Source: Euryarchaeota archaeon UBA103 (GTDB lineage: Archaea; Thermoplasmatota; Poseidoniia; Poseidoniales; Thalassarchaeaceae). Taken from it: DNA of 28,168 nt. The position numbers and the translations under genes were made by a program. Below, in pieces: positions 1 through 6,830 of the stretch; the stretch's first letter is position 1; the number at the start of each line of letters is the position of its first letter. The stretch lies in contig DAYH01000028.1 of NCBI GenBank assembly GCA_002506825.1, positions 1-28,168 on the forward strand. The letters run 5' to 3'. Below the pieces are notes generated by a model, which was not told the origin of the DNA, did not search any database, and saw nothing but the letters and a program-made list of their open reading frames with translations.

Positions 1-1
1 C

Positions 2-622
2 CAGAACGGAGAGAACGACAACGACGGAGACGGAATTCCAGACGACTTGGATAATGACGATGACAATGATGGCATCCCAGATTCCCAAGACGCAAGTCCG
101 GAAGACCACGATAACGACGGTATCGACGACGCTGAAGACGATGATGATGATGGTGATGGAATTGCCGACCAAGATGAGGTCGACGATGGAAACCCCAACA
201 CTGACATCTACGATCACGACAACGACGGCATAAGTGACAACTTGGACTTCGACATCGACAACGACGGCATTGACAACTGGAACGACATTGGACCGAACGG
301 CGAGGATTACTCGCGAGATCACGATAATGACGGGATGGATGATGGTGTAGACACTGACGATGATAACGATGACATCCTAGATGTCGATGAAGCCGACGGC
401 GTCGTAGGGGTCTGGAGGTACGATCATGACAATGACGGCCTTACAGACGTCTTCGACAACGACGACGACAACGACGGTCTATCTGACTGGTTCGAACAGA
501 ACGACGGTTGGGACATGACTGGTCAATTTGACCACGATAACGACGGCATCCCAGATCATCTAGATGATGATGACGATGGCGACGGAATTCCTGACGATCT
601 AGAGAACAGCGACTTAACTTAG
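2..622 (+). CDS. Acidic Asp/Asn-rich calcium-binding-repeat surface protein (5' truncated)
   Basis: The reading frame is open to the left edge, so the true start lies outside the window; an internal Met at 47 is not the start. The visible ~206 residues are almost entirely tandem acidic repeats of the type DHDNDGIxD...DDDDDGDGIPD. These match the calcium-binding loops of thrombospondin type 3 repeats, with Asp/Asn at alternating positions and a Gly before a hydrophobic residue. At least six repeat units are visible, separated by short linkers. There is no membrane segment or sorting signal at the C-terminus, which ends in ENSDLT. Such repeats usually form rigid calcium-loaded stalks in large exported proteins; an adhesin or envelope role is inferred. 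The N-terminal domain that would define function is missing. Confidence 0.85.
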   Translation, partial: QNGENDNDGDGIPDDLDNDDDNDGIPDSQDASPEDHDNDGIDDAEDDDDDGDGIADQDEVDDGNPNTDIYDHDNDGISDNLDFDIDNDGIDNWNDIGPNGEDYSRDHDNDGMDDGVDTDDDNDDILDVDEADGVVGVWRYDHDNDGLTDVFDNDDDNDGLSDWFEQNDGWDMTGQFDHDNDGIPDHLDDDDDGDGIPDDLENSDLT

Positions 623-641
623 CTGACTCTTTTTGTTCGGC

Positions 642-697
642 CCGATGGCTAACGCCATTGGAGACAGGACATCCCGGGGGCGTTCAGTCCCCGGGGT
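642..697. terminator. Two hairpins between convergent genes
   Basis: After the stop at 622 there is a five-T run (630-634), then two consecutive inverted repeats. The first pairs 642-649 with 654-661 around a TAAC loop (8 bp, one G-T). The second pairs 671-680 with 688-697 around a 7-base loop (10 bp, GC-rich core, two G-T wobbles). They fill the gap between the convergent surface-protein gene and fen, so a bidirectional termination or RNA-stabilising role is plausible. Function is inferred from position and pairing only. Confidence 0.4.
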
Positions 698-709
698 GGA
701 CGCAACAGA

Positions 710-1717
710 TCAGAAGTCAAACAGTGTTGGCCTACTCTTTGATCTTAATTTTCCCACAGAGCTTAGTCTATCCAAGGCCCTCTTCATCCTTCCATCTCCA
801 AAGCCCCTCTCAATTTGGAGGAACTGGATCATATCTTCCTCGATTGCGGGCCTAGACTGAGGCACGGGGTCATCACCGGTTGGATGATTCAGAAAGAGTG
901 ACCTTATCTGTTCCAGGTTATCTGGTAGCTCAAACCCCTTTACAAGAGAGACTTCTTCCATATTGCCATGCTCCTTGATTAGCTTCAAACCTGTTTTTGG
1001 ACCAATTCCCTTAATCCCTGGATGGAAGTCGGTTCCAATCATTATTGCCAAATCGACCAGTTGGCTGTGAGATATTCCTAGGCCTTCTAACATCTCATCA
1101 AGAGATATCATCTCAGCCTGCATTACCCTACCAAACTTCTTCGTCCCGTGAGCAGTGAGATTTCTTATCATAAAGGGAGACCCGTACACAAGGGTATCCC
1201 AATCCTGACTAGCGACTGCCCCAACAATTCCCCTCTTGCACATTACCGCTGCCGCTCCTTCGGCTTCCATAGGCGCATCAATCCATACCAGTCCCATACA
1301 ATCGAAGAGTCGTTTTGTCTCTTCAACCATTTCAGGTGTATATTCCGCTGTTTGTGGACCTAACTTCTTCGCTGCGGAAATGTCTCCCTCCGTTATTGCA
1401 TTCTCCCACTTACTCTTAGCATCAATTTTCCTTGTTTTCCTATCATTCAGAGTAGCTCGCTTGAGATCATGTGGTTTACCGTCAAATACGAAGATAGGAT
1501 CTATTCCCTCTGAAACAAGAATTGATGCTCTGTCTAAGAAGCCCATGAGGTGAGAGACTGGCTTGTCATTATAGGATAGTGGCTTACCGTCCTCTCCTGT
1601 CATTGAAGTGATGAACTGATACGCATTCAAGAAGACGTCTATCGCCACCCTCTGTCCCGATAAATCGCTTATTTCGATGGGCTTAGCAGGAGCCAAGTCT
1701 TTGAGATTACAGCCCAT
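710..1717 (-). CDS. fen: Flap endonuclease 1 (FEN1)
   Basis: This structure-specific 5' nuclease removes RNA/DNA flaps in Okazaki-fragment maturation and base-excision repair. The chosen start gives MGCNLKDL..., matching the conserved FEN1 beginning, and is preceded by GGTGGG a few bases upstream; a longer in-frame extension to 1828 would add 37 unrelated residues. The protein is 335 residues, normal for the family. The expected metal ligands are visible: D27, D79, E151, E153, D172, D174 and D230, followed by a helix-hairpin-helix region (GIKGIGPKTGLKLI). The C-terminus, RPTLFDF, resembles a PCNA-interacting motif. It is divergent from the methyltransferase at 1793, with a shared 75-base promoter region. 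Confidence 0.93.
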   Translation of the reverse strand: MGCNLKDLAPAKPIEISDLSGQRVAIDVFLNAYQFITSMTGEDGKPLSYNDKPVSHLMGFLDRASILVSEGIDPIFVFDGKPHDLKRATLNDRKTRKIDAKSKWENAITEGDISAAKKLGPQTAEYTPEMVEETKRLFDCMGLVWIDAPMEAEGAAAVMCKRGIVGAVASQDWDTLVYGSPFMIRNLTAHGTKKFGRVMQAEMISLDEMLEGLGISHSQLVDLAIMIGTDFHPGIKGIGPKTGLKLIKEHGNMEEVSLVKGFELPDNLEQIRSLFLNHPTGDDPVPQSRPAIEEDMIQFLQIERGFGDGRMKRALDRLSSVGKLRSKSRPTLFDF

Positions 1718-1792
1718 TTCCCACCATCCTCGCTCTCGGGGGCATGTCAAGGCATTTAGGGTTGAAGTTCTAGTCATCGACTGGAGGGGAGC

Positions 1793-2926
1793 ATGTTGAG
1801 TCTCGCGTTGGTTGGAATGGGCTGGCATTCTTGGCTCTTCAGAGAGGAAATGAGTGCTTTACTGGGAGATGTCAGTACCTTACATCCTCGTATCGTTACT
1901 TGTGATGCAGGAGATGAAGATATCTCGAAATTATCCGGGTCGGCACTTCTGGACGAAGTACTACTTCTCGGGGGGCATTCTAGATTTCCAGATTCTTCGG
2001 AATTGCAGGATCTACTCTGTAAGAAGATTGGGGATTGGGGCATTCAGAACATTGGCGAGGGAGATTTTGCTGTTCGAACTAGGAAGATAGGTGAGCTTCC
2101 AAATTCGATTAGTAGTAGGAGGTTTGAAGAGGTCGTAGGAAGAGTTGTTTCCTCTAGTGGGAGAGAGGTCAATTTAGAATCACCATCTAATGAAATTACC
2201 ATAATTATTGCTGGCTCTAACAAGGGAGATTCCCATCCAGAGCCTTTCGTTTTTAGAGATATAATGGTCGTATGGGGATTGAGCGTAAGGGACTGGTCCA
2301 AGGAAGATTTCTCAGGTAGATCTCCAACAGAGAGGCCTTACTTCAAGCCAGTATCACTGGAGCCCAGACAAGCCAGACTTCTGATATCATTGTCGAATAT
2401 CCCGGGAAGAGAAATCGGGACAGTAGTGGATCCGTTCTGTGGAACGGGAGGAATAGCAATAGAGGCCGCATTACAGGATATCGAGGTTCTAGCTAGTGAC
2501 TTGGACTCTAGAATGGTCGAGGGCACTAGAGAAAATCTAAGATGGCTTGAGAAGGATGGTATAGTGAAGAAATGGGATGCATCTGAGCTCTCTAAATTAT
2601 GGGGAGAAAGGCAGGATTGCTCATTTGTCTTCGATCCACCTTATGGGAGGAGTTCTTGGAAATCTGACGATTCATTAGAGATTTTTCTCAGCGTTCTGAG
2701 AGAGGCGAAAAAAATAGATGGGCGAGGAGTGGTTTCCACTATGCTTCCATCTGGACCTGATTCATTAACATCAGAAAGCGCTGATGATTCAATAGTTATG
2801 GGGAGGAAGTGGTCAGAATTATTGGGAAAAATAGGAGACATAGGATGGAATGTTCATCTTTTCTGTCCTGTTAGGGTTCACAAGAGCCTAGTAAGGGTAA
2901 TTGTGGTCTGTCATCCGGCGGATTGA
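1793..2926 (+). CDS. tRNA (guanine-N2) methyltransferase, Trm-G10/Trm11 family
   Basis: This is a predicted SAM-dependent RNA methyltransferase that modifies a guanine amino group in tRNA (position 10 in characterised archaeal relatives). The N-terminal part (about residues 85-165) has the look of a THUMP RNA-binding domain (FAVRTRKIG...VNLESPSNEITIII). It is followed by the linker RPYFKPVSLEPRQARLL typical of this family. The catalytic domain contains the SAM-binding motif DPFCGTGGIAIEA at about residue 213 and the N-methyltransferase signature DPPYG near residue 281. The ATG is preceded by GGAGGGG at good spacing. The 377-residue length is slightly longer than usual. Family assignment is firm; the exact target nucleotide is inferred. 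Confidence 0.85.
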   Translation: MLSLALVGMGWHSWLFREEMSALLGDVSTLHPRIVTCDAGDEDISKLSGSALLDEVLLLGGHSRFPDSSELQDLLCKKIGDWGIQNIGEGDFAVRTRKIGELPNSISSRRFEEVVGRVVSSSGREVNLESPSNEITIIIAGSNKGDSHPEPFVFRDIMVVWGLSVRDWSKEDFSGRSPTERPYFKPVSLEPRQARLLISLSNIPGREIGTVVDPFCGTGGIAIEAALQDIEVLASDLDSRMVEGTRENLRWLEKDGIVKKWDASELSKLWGERQDCSFVFDPPYGRSSWKSDDSLEIFLSVLREAKKIDGRGVVSTMLPSGPDSLTSESADDSIVMGRKWSELLGKIGDIGWNVHLFCPVRVHKSLVRVIVVCHPAD

Positions 2927-2952
2927 AAATGGAAGAGCTATCGTCTATGGTT

Positions 2953-3026
2953 GGGCGATTGGTGTAGTCTGGATATCATCTGGCGCTTCGGACGCTAGGA
3001 CACGGGTTCGAATCCTGTATCGCCCA
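2953..3026 (+). tRNA. tRNA-Arg (anticodon UCG)
   Basis: A full cloverleaf can be folded. The acceptor stem GGGCGAT pairs with ATCGCCC. The anticodon stem TGGCG/CGCTA encloses loop CTTCGGA (anticodon TCG, reading CGA). The T-arm is ACGGG-TTCGAAT-CCTGT and the discriminator is A at 3026. The CTTCGGA loop is the one seen in other archaeal tRNA-Arg(UCG). The CCA tail is encoded at 3027-3029 and directly touches the stop codon of the convergent ribD gene at 3030. The D-stem is weak by eye. Confidence 0.93.
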
Positions 3027-3029
3027 CCA

Positions 3030-4106
3030 CTACTTGCCCCAGCGAGTGATATCGTCTCCTCCAGAAGTGAATGTCTGTATCTTAGTGAGTCCACATTCTT
3101 TGAGGGAGCCTTCATCGAAAGCCCCCCTTGCCCCCTCTAGTTCGATTTGGGATCTGCATATATGCGCCATGTCTACAAAACCGGATTCAATGAATCTGTT
3201 CCAAGTATCGGCTCCCCCTTCCACCAACAGAGTCTGAATTCCTCTGTCTCCCAGCATATCAAGGATACGAGATATTGGAATTTCACCATCGGAATCTGCC
3301 ATCACTAGTCTCTCAACGTGTTCATGGTCTTTTTGCAACTCTGGTTCTGAGGTGTGAATAAGGAGAGTTTCTGACTCTCTGTCGGATATTACTCTGTGAC
3401 TATCGTTAACCTTGCAACTTGGATCGATAATAACTCTCAAAGGCTGTTTTCTTGGGCCCATTTCGACCCCTCTTACGGTGAGTGAGGGATCGTCTCTGAG
3501 TACTGTGTTAACCCCTACGAGAATAGCCATCGATTCGGCCCTAAGTTCGTGAACGAGCCTGAGAGATTCCTTTGAGGAGAATCGTACTGGCTCCAGATCT
3601 ATGCCACGATCAGTGAACCCGTTAGAATCCAAAGCGGCCTTGATTGTCACGAATGGCCTTCTATTCTGGCACCAATGCATGAATGGCCTCATTTGCTGGT
3701 TACATTCTGATTCTAGTATTCCAGTACTGACTTTTACGCCATTCTTCTCTAGTGAATCAGCCCCGTTTCCCCTAACAGTTGGGTTTGGATCCATGGAACC
3801 TATTACGACCCTCTCTATTCCGGCCCACAGAAGAGCCTCAGTACAAGGAGGGGTACGGCCAAAGTGATTACATGGCTCTAGAGTGACAAATGCAGTAGAG
3901 CCCTGGGTAGGCACCCCTCTGGATTCTGCATCGGCAATGGCCATCTGCTCAGCATGTAAACCTCCAATATGATCATGCCACCCCTCTGCGATTACCTCTC
4001 CATCCCTCACTAATATACAACCGACTCTAGGGTTGGGTAGCACCTTGTGCCCACCTCTTGATCCTAGCTCAAGCGCGAGACGCATGAATTGGTCATCTTG
4101 GTCCAT
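3030..4106 (-). CDS. ribD: Bifunctional riboflavin biosynthesis deaminase/reductase RibD
   Basis: This enzyme catalyses the deamination and the NADPH-dependent ribosyl side-chain reduction of the pyrimidine intermediate in riboflavin synthesis. The N-terminal deaminase domain has the zinc motif H51-A-E53 and C79...C88 (PCNHFGRTPPC). The C-terminal half (about 145-358) matches the RibD C-terminal/DHFR-like reductase domain (MAILVGVNTVLRDDPSLTVR, TLLVEGGADTWNRFI). Length, 358 residues, is typical of the fused bacterial enzyme. Most archaea use a stand-alone reductase and a different early pathway, so this fused form suggests acquisition from bacteria (inference). No other riboflavin genes are nearby. 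ATG start; the stop abuts tRNA-Arg. Confidence 0.92.
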   Translation of the reverse strand: MDQDDQFMRLALELGSRGGHKVLPNPRVGCILVRDGEVIAEGWHDHIGGLHAEQMAIADAESRGVPTQGSTAFVTLEPCNHFGRTPPCTEALLWAGIERVVIGSMDPNPTVRGNGADSLEKNGVKVSTGILESECNQQMRPFMHWCQNRRPFVTIKAALDSNGFTDRGIDLEPVRFSSKESLRLVHELRAESMAILVGVNTVLRDDPSLTVRGVEMGPRKQPLRVIIDPSCKVNDSHRVISDRESETLLIHTSEPELQKDHEHVERLVMADSDGEIPISRILDMLGDRGIQTLLVEGGADTWNRFIESGFVDMAHICRSQIELEGARGAFDEGSLKECGLTKIQTFTSGGDDITRWGK

Positions 4107-4167
4107 TTATGCCCAAACGCGATACTACCTTCGCTATCATATCTTGCTTCGGCAGTATTGAAGTCCT

Positions 4168-4187
4168 ATGCTAGCACTCGCTAGCAT
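4168..4187. promoter_or_regulatory. Inverted repeat abutting the GTG start of the lipid kinase
   Basis: ATGCTAGC (4168-4175), spacer ACTC (4176-4179) and GCTAGCAT (4180-4187) form a perfect 8-bp inverted repeat that ends immediately before the GTG start at 4188. It could be a protein-binding operator, or a hairpin masking the start in the mRNA. It also lies in the divergent promoter region with ribD, whose start is at 4106. The pairing is seen directly; the role is inferred. Confidence 0.5.
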
Positions 4188-5231
4188 GTGACACGAGTGG
4201 CGTGTATTGTCAATCCAAATGCCAGAGACGGTAAGCTAGGGAGAAATTTTCACAAAGTGGAAGAGTCTCTGGAGTCCTCTGGAATAGATTTTGAGGTGTT
4301 CATGACAGCAGGAAAGGGGCATGCCATAGAGATTTCCAGCGATTTGAGAGGAAGTGACTACGATTTGGTGGTAGCAGTGGGAGGCGATGGAACTGTTCAT
4401 GAGGTTGCTAACGGAATTCGTGGTTCTGAAATGAGGCTTGGAGTTATTCCAATGGGGAATGGTGATGATTTTGCTAGATCAATTGGAGTACCTCTCAACG
4501 ATATAGAAGGAGCCATCTCGATACTGAAAGAGGGAGTAGACTATTCTGTAGGGGGAATAAGAGTTGAGGGCCTAAGGGCCCCGGAATACCCTGGTATTCC
4601 CTCTCCTAAACACTATCCTGTCACTGGAAACCCTTCTAGAAAGGAGAATCTTGTACGCTGGTGTTTTCTAGAGTGCGATGGTGGTGTGACGTCTTCCATC
4701 AATAGGATGAAGGATGAGGGACACTTCTCATGGATAAGTGGTCAGAAGAAATATACATTCCTAGCAATAAAGGCCATACTTGGCTGGAAGAGTCAAATGG
4801 CGTGGATCAAGGTTGATGGCGGGCCCGGTAGGAAAGTGGATCTAACCGGACTTTTCGCTATGATGCAAGCAGAGACTTTTGGAGGAGGTTACAAGGTAGC
4901 CCCCGGAATGCATCCTTTTGGGGACAGTTCCAAAATCGTCCTAGGTTTTGGACTATCGAAGAGTCAGATGCTCAGGGTCATGGGACCTCTGGAGAAAGGT
5001 AAGCATGTGGGGAAGTGGGGCAAGATAACCATGGAATCTTGTAGGAGCTTTGAGATTAGTGCCTTGGACAAGGATGGTAATCCCACAGAAGAGCATGGGC
5101 ACGATCCTCCTCTATTCATCAGCTTGGATGGTGAGATATCAATGACTACTCCGGTCAAATTTGACTTTCATACCAATGTCCTGAATGTTAGAGGTGGAAC
5201 AGATCCCCCTAACTTAGTAAAGAATGGATAA
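4188..5231 (+). CDS. Diacylglycerol/lipid kinase family protein (DAGK catalytic domain)
   Basis: This is a predicted ATP-dependent kinase of a lipid or lipid-like alcohol. The N-terminal catalytic domain shows the family signatures: an Asn-Pro near the start (IVNPNARDGK), the glycine-rich nucleotide motif GGDGTVHEVANG at about residues 65-76, and the following MGNGDDFARS, a variant of the usual GTGNDFAR. The C-terminal half (ETFGGGYKVAPGMHPFGD, ...LDGE) is the beta-sandwich domain of YegS/DgkB-like kinases. The 347-residue length is slightly above the usual 290-320 because of a segment around residues 125-200 that I do not recognise. A GTG start is required: an ATG at 4186 is followed directly by a stop. 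The substrate in an archaeon, perhaps an isoprenoid lipid, is unknown. Confidence 0.82.
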   Translation: MTRVACIVNPNARDGKLGRNFHKVEESLESSGIDFEVFMTAGKGHAIEISSDLRGSDYDLVVAVGGDGTVHEVANGIRGSEMRLGVIPMGNGDDFARSIGVPLNDIEGAISILKEGVDYSVGGIRVEGLRAPEYPGIPSPKHYPVTGNPSRKENLVRWCFLECDGGVTSSINRMKDEGHFSWISGQKKYTFLAIKAILGWKSQMAWIKVDGGPGRKVDLTGLFAMMQAETFGGGYKVAPGMHPFGDSSKIVLGFGLSKSQMLRVMGPLEKGKHVGKWGKITMESCRSFEISALDKDGNPTEEHGHDPPLFISLDGEISMTTPVKFDFHTNVLNVRGGTDPPNLVKNG

Positions 5232-5240
5232 ATTTGATGG

Positions 5241-5323
5241 CGCAGACGGAGAGATTTGAACTCCCGAGTCACAAGGACACCGGATTTCAAATCCGGCGCT
5301 ATACCAGGCTAAGCGACGTCTGC
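5241..5323 (-). tRNA. tRNA-Ser (anticodon UGA)
   Basis: On the minus strand, acceptor GCAGACG pairs with CGTCTGC with discriminator G, and the anticodon stem CCGGA/TCCGG encloses TTTGAAA (anticodon TGA, reading UCA). A long variable arm follows, the class II hallmark of tRNA-Ser. The T-arm has the expected TTCAAAT loop. CCA is encoded (complement of 5238-5240). The gene lies 6 bases beyond the stop of the convergent lipid kinase gene. Confidence 0.95.
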
Positions 5324-5363
5324 AGCGAGTATGCGAATAGGTACTGGCCATGAAACCTTTCCA

Positions 5364-5711
5364 TCAGTAGGTTCCGGGTCTACACCATGCTGGAAGGCCG
5401 GTTGTAGCCTCAGGATGAGTTAAACCAATGAATAGGATCATTATGATTATGAAGAATGATGGGAACAATGCTGTAACTGTAAGAATGCCTGAGTCCTCTT
5501 CTCCATACAAGTGCATGAATATCAGCGCTATCATAATGAATTTCGGAATAGCCACAACAGTTAGTATCATCAGAGTATAGTTGCTGAATATGAAAATTCT
5601 CTCGTCTGGGAGATGGAATCCTACAGCAACCACTTCAATCAGGGTTAATACCATCAAACCAATGAAGTTCATCCAGTATGGGTCTTTTCCAAGTATAGTA
5701 TAATGCGCCAA
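5364..5711 (-). CDS. coxD: Cytochrome c oxidase subunit IV
   Basis: This small membrane subunit of the haem-copper oxidase is 115 residues, about the usual size of prokaryotic subunit IV. Three hydrophobic helices are visible: near 14-33 (MNFIGLMVLTLIEVVAVGF), 41-70 (IFSNYTLMILTVVAIPKFIMIALIFMHL in part) and 80-98 (VTALFPSFFIIIMILFIGL). The motif around KFIMIALIFMHL is characteristic of CtaF/COX4_pro proteins. It is the last gene of the coxBACD operon, starting 9 bases after the coxC stop. The start is TTG at 5711, supported by the Shine-Dalgarno sequence GAGGTGA (complement of 5716-5722), which overlaps the coxC stop. Confidence 0.85.
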   Translation of the reverse strand: MAHYTILGKDPYWMNFIGLMVLTLIEVVAVGFHLPDERIFIFSNYTLMILTVVAIPKFIMIALIFMHLYGEEDSGILTVTALFPSFFIIIMILFIGLTHPEATTGLPAWCRPGTY

Positions 5712-5715
5712 TTTA

Positions 5716-5722
5716 TCACCTC
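5716..5722 (-). promoter_or_regulatory. Strong Shine-Dalgarno deciding the TTG start of coxD
   Basis: GAGGTGA, four bases before TTG, is complementary to the conserved archaeal 16S rRNA 3' end. No ATG or GTG lies at a usable distance, so this site fixes the start. Confidence 0.7.
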
Positions 5723-6830
5723 AGTACAGATAGAAGAACGGGAATACGATGACCCATATCAGATCAACGAAGTGCCAGTAGAGTCCGAAATACTCTATTG
5801 AAACAGCATTTTCAGGAGTATATCCTCCCCTGCTGGCCTTGAATGTCATATACATTAGTCCGATTATTCCACCAAGTACGTGGACCCCATGAGTACCTGT
5901 TGTTACATAGAAAGTGGATGCACTGACTCTGATGTTAGCCATCATCTGTCCTCCAGAGTGGGTTCCTGACTCCATCATCGCATAGAGCTCGGTATCATGA
6001 GATATCCCATGGCCATGATCGGCTAGGTATGCAGTATCATAGTAGTGGTGCTGATAGCTATCGGCATTGATCAGGTATCCTTCGGCATACAGAGATTTGA
6101 TTGTGGTATCTCCGTGATTGTACTCTGCAAGGAATTCTGGAAGCGGGAATCCCATGAACCACTCAATCATCTTTAGAGTCAGGAAGAGTATCGCTAGTAC
6201 TGTTGTAGCTCCCAAATACCTAGTGACTAGCTTCGTTCTTACCTTATGATCCAAATCTACCTTCTTAGCATACCTCAATGCCTGAACCACGGTGAATGAG
6301 GAAACTATGAGGGCGAAGGTGTTTATCGCACCGGGTGCTATGTGGAACCACGATGAAGAAATGAGATGTCCTGCCGGCTCGAAGCAGGTGACTGATGTTC
6401 CCTCGACCCACTGTCCTGACTCGAAAACTGACTCGCAAGACTCAATACCGAATCTGTATCTCATGTAAGTACTGAACAGTGAGGTGAAGACCATCATCTC
6501 AGACATTAGGAATATCCATACTGATACCTTCCTGATGTCTATGCCCCTAAATGGAGTTCCAGTCGCCTTGGGCTCGTAGGCACCATCGAATGAGATGTCT
6601 TGGCGCCAGAATATTGCTAGGCCGAACATAATTATCGCAAGACCTGCGAAGACTATTGCTATCGAGCTTGCATCTACCATTTCTCCCCACCTGTAGACTC
6701 CAGCTACAGAGAAGAGGAAAATTCCGATTCCAACGCTCATGATCACAGGCGACCAAGAGTTGTGAGGTGCACCATGACTCCAATCGTGAGGCCCCCACGC
6801 ACTTGGATGGTGGTCATCATGAACGCTCAA
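5721..6830 (-). CDS. coxC: Cytochrome c oxidase subunit III
   Basis: This is a core membrane subunit of the terminal oxidase. The helices and conserved segments of the family are visible: GIDIRKVSVWIFLMSEMMVFTSLFSTY, SSWFHIAPGAINTFALIVSSFTVVQALRYA (parts), TTGTHGVHVLGGIIGLMYM and the C-terminal EYFGLYWHFVDLIWVIVFPFFYLY (parts). At 369 residues it is longer than the usual 190-270. The excess is a His/Tyr-rich loop at about residues 230-300 inserted between two helices, plus a His-rich N-terminus (HDDHHPSAWGPHDWSHG). The TTG start overlaps the coxA stop as TTGA and has a strong upstream GAGGAGGTGA, indicating translational coupling. Confidence 0.93.
   Translation of the reverse strand: MSVHDDHHPSAWGPHDWSHGAPHNSWSPVIMSVGIGIFLFSVAGVYRWGEMVDASSIAIVFAGLAIIMFGLAIFWRQDISFDGAYEPKATGTPFRGIDIRKVSVWIFLMSEMMVFTSLFSTYMRYRFGIESCESVFESGQWVEGTSVTCFEPAGHLISSSWFHIAPGAINTFALIVSSFTVVQALRYAKKVDLDHKVRTKLVTRYLGATTVLAILFLTLKMIEWFMGFPLPEFLAEYNHGDTTIKSLYAEGYLINADSYQHHYYDTAYLADHGHGISHDTELYAMMESGTHSGGQMMANIRVSASTFYVTTGTHGVHVLGGIIGLMYMTFKASRGGYTPENAVSIEYFGLYWHFVDLIWVIVFPFFYLY

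Noticed and set aside
1..622. Repetitive GAC/GAT/AAC runs considered as a CRISPR or DNA tandem repeat
   Set aside because: Spacing is irregular, repeats are degenerate at the DNA level and preserved at the protein level, and there are no spacers; it is coding sequence for acidic calcium-binding repeats.
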